This document shows, piece after piece, positions 44,476 through 45,276 of a DNA stretch of 45,276 nucleotides (the first letter of the stretch is position 1; each line of letters starts with the position of its first letter). Origin of the DNA: Paraphysomonas bandaiensis (lineage: Eukaryota; Chrysophyceae); the NCBI GenBank assembly GCA_965644295.1, contig CBFFRP010000018.1, positions 1 to 45,276 on the forward strand. The letters are read 5' to 3'. Both the position numbers and the translations under genes were made by a program. The notes under the pieces are model-generated. The model did no database searches. It saw nothing but the letters and a program-made list of their open reading frames with translations, and was not told the DNA's origin.

Positions 44476-45276
44476 TTGCGAATTTTGTTGAATTTGTTGT
44501 CTTTAGTGTCGTGCGACTGTGTGTATCACTCCCATTGCAAGTTGTTTGCGCTATCGCTTCTAGCTTGTGTAGGTATGTAAGAGTAGTCATTTGTGATTAC
44601 TCTGTTTAATATGGTGTAAAATATAGTTTCCTTTTATAGTTGAACTTAGTCATTAACTAAGATCGAATTACTTGGTTGTATTGCCCAAGCCCTAACCACC
44701 GCAAGCACCAAGGTGCGACCACTTCCGCTCTGAGTTCTTAAGCATCCCGGATGCTTGACTTCAGCAGGCAGCCCAATACCCCGGTTACCCTTCAGGTGGG
44801 CCCTGTCCCGGATGCCCTTGAGGTGGGCCCATTCCCGGATGCCTGTTTATTCGTCAGGGCCCAAAGACGTCTACAGAAGTGACACTAATTGGTGTCCCTT
44901 GTACCACACAAGCATTTCGCTATCCGTGGGCAGAAGAATATCTGCTGACTGCTGACTATGTTTGCGGCTCACGTTAGTTTCCAAGAGGGAATCTCTCCGG
45001 TACTTATCCCCCAGAACATCACGAAAAGGTGCGTGTCCGACTTTGTTGAGGGTAGAAGGTAGAAGACTACAAGTTATTAGAATATGGACTGTATCCTAGT
45101 ATATTCAATGTGGTACTTGAAGACAATGTACGAGAATACAGTGAAGTATGGTGATGTGTAGATGCTGTTATGATATTGAGAAAACTGAAATAGTTTGCTC
45201 TTTCAAGATATGTTTAGTAGCGAAAGGTCTACAGAAGTAGTGATTTATGCATGGCACAAAACGAGCTTATGCATGG
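44476..45276. other. Downstream region with dispersed repeat copy 2
   Basis: An AT-rich 3' flank follows the coiled-coil gene, then a repeat copy (44692-45060), then AT-rich DNA to the window end. No gene is seen. Confidence 0.6.
44692..45060 (+). repeat. Dispersed repeat, copy 2, with internal duplication
   Basis: Similar to 32855-33262 in the same orientation. It contains an internal tandem duplication not present in copy 1: TCCCGGATGCCCTTGAGGTG follows a diverged copy, TTACCCTTCAGGTGGGCCC. Shared landmarks are CGTCAGGGCCCAAAGACGTC, CACACAAGCATTT and GGCTCACGTTAGTTTC. Confidence 0.85.

Noticed and set aside
1-45276. Bacterial-style system such as a defence island, CRISPR array or prophage
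   Set aside because: The window is nuclear eukaryotic DNA with spliced genes; no spacer-repeat array, phage gene or prokaryotic operon was found.

Overview
The window is nuclear DNA from a microbial eukaryote. Almost every gene can be assembled only by joining short exons across GT-AG introns, most of them 44-64 nt long. The stop codons are the standard TAA, TAG and TGA. The families present are eukaryotic: a CBP/p300-type acetyltransferase, ATG9, the serine palmitoyltransferase LCB2 subunit, mitochondrial complex I accessory proteins, ETHE1 and a mitochondrial sulfite oxidase. Intergenic DNA is AT-rich. A protist is clear. A stramenopile or other SAR-type lineage is plausible but not proven, partly because the TMEM185-RING architecture is one I know from plants and relatives. 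I saw no bacterial or viral genes, no CRISPR array and no intact transposon.

Layout, left to right. 1-267 is the end of a repeat element. 582-4548 (+) encodes a histone acetyltransferase with a bromodomain on each side of the catalytic core. 5379-6920 (-) is a urea transporter. 8958-9614 (-) is a four-exon gene for a small coiled-coil protein resembling kinetochore Nnf1/PMF1. 10089-10428 (+) and 11438-11779 (-) are an inverted, tail-to-tail duplicate pair of NDUFA4/B12D-like genes. 12343-13176 (+) is a seven-helix membrane protein. 15301-16779 (-) is LCB2. 17438-20047 (+) is ATG9. 21268-21563 (-) is a small mitochondrial membrane protein, head-to-head with a TcdA/Tcd1-type E1-like enzyme at 21993-23944 (+). 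24312-25348 (+) holds an unrecognised coiled-coil gene. 25722-27907 (+) is a TMEM185-type membrane protein with a C-terminal RING.

28817-29725 (-) is the persulfide dioxygenase ETHE1, head-to-head with sulfite oxidase at 30235-32483 (+). These two enzymes act consecutively in mitochondrial sulfide oxidation (persulfide to sulfite to sulfate). They share a roughly 0.5 kb divergent promoter region that holds 39 perfect GTAT units. This is the clearest functional pairing in the window. 33375-33846 (+) is a small unknown gene. 34252-39184 (-) is a 12-exon gene for an RCC1-BTB-BTB protein ending in a membrane anchor. It is head-to-head with 39935-44475 (+), a 1415-residue coiled-coil protein. 44476-45276 carries a copy of a dispersed repeat also found near 32.9-33.3 kb.

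Two non-coding patterns recur. GTAT/ATAC tetranucleotide tracts occupy three head-to-head intergenic regions. An exact 10-mer, TACAGCAGTA, occurs six times in intergenic DNA close to gene starts, far more often than chance predicts. Exon models were made by eye from splice signals, frame and family conservation. The best conserved genes are reliable to the base in most places; the unrecognised genes are provisional.
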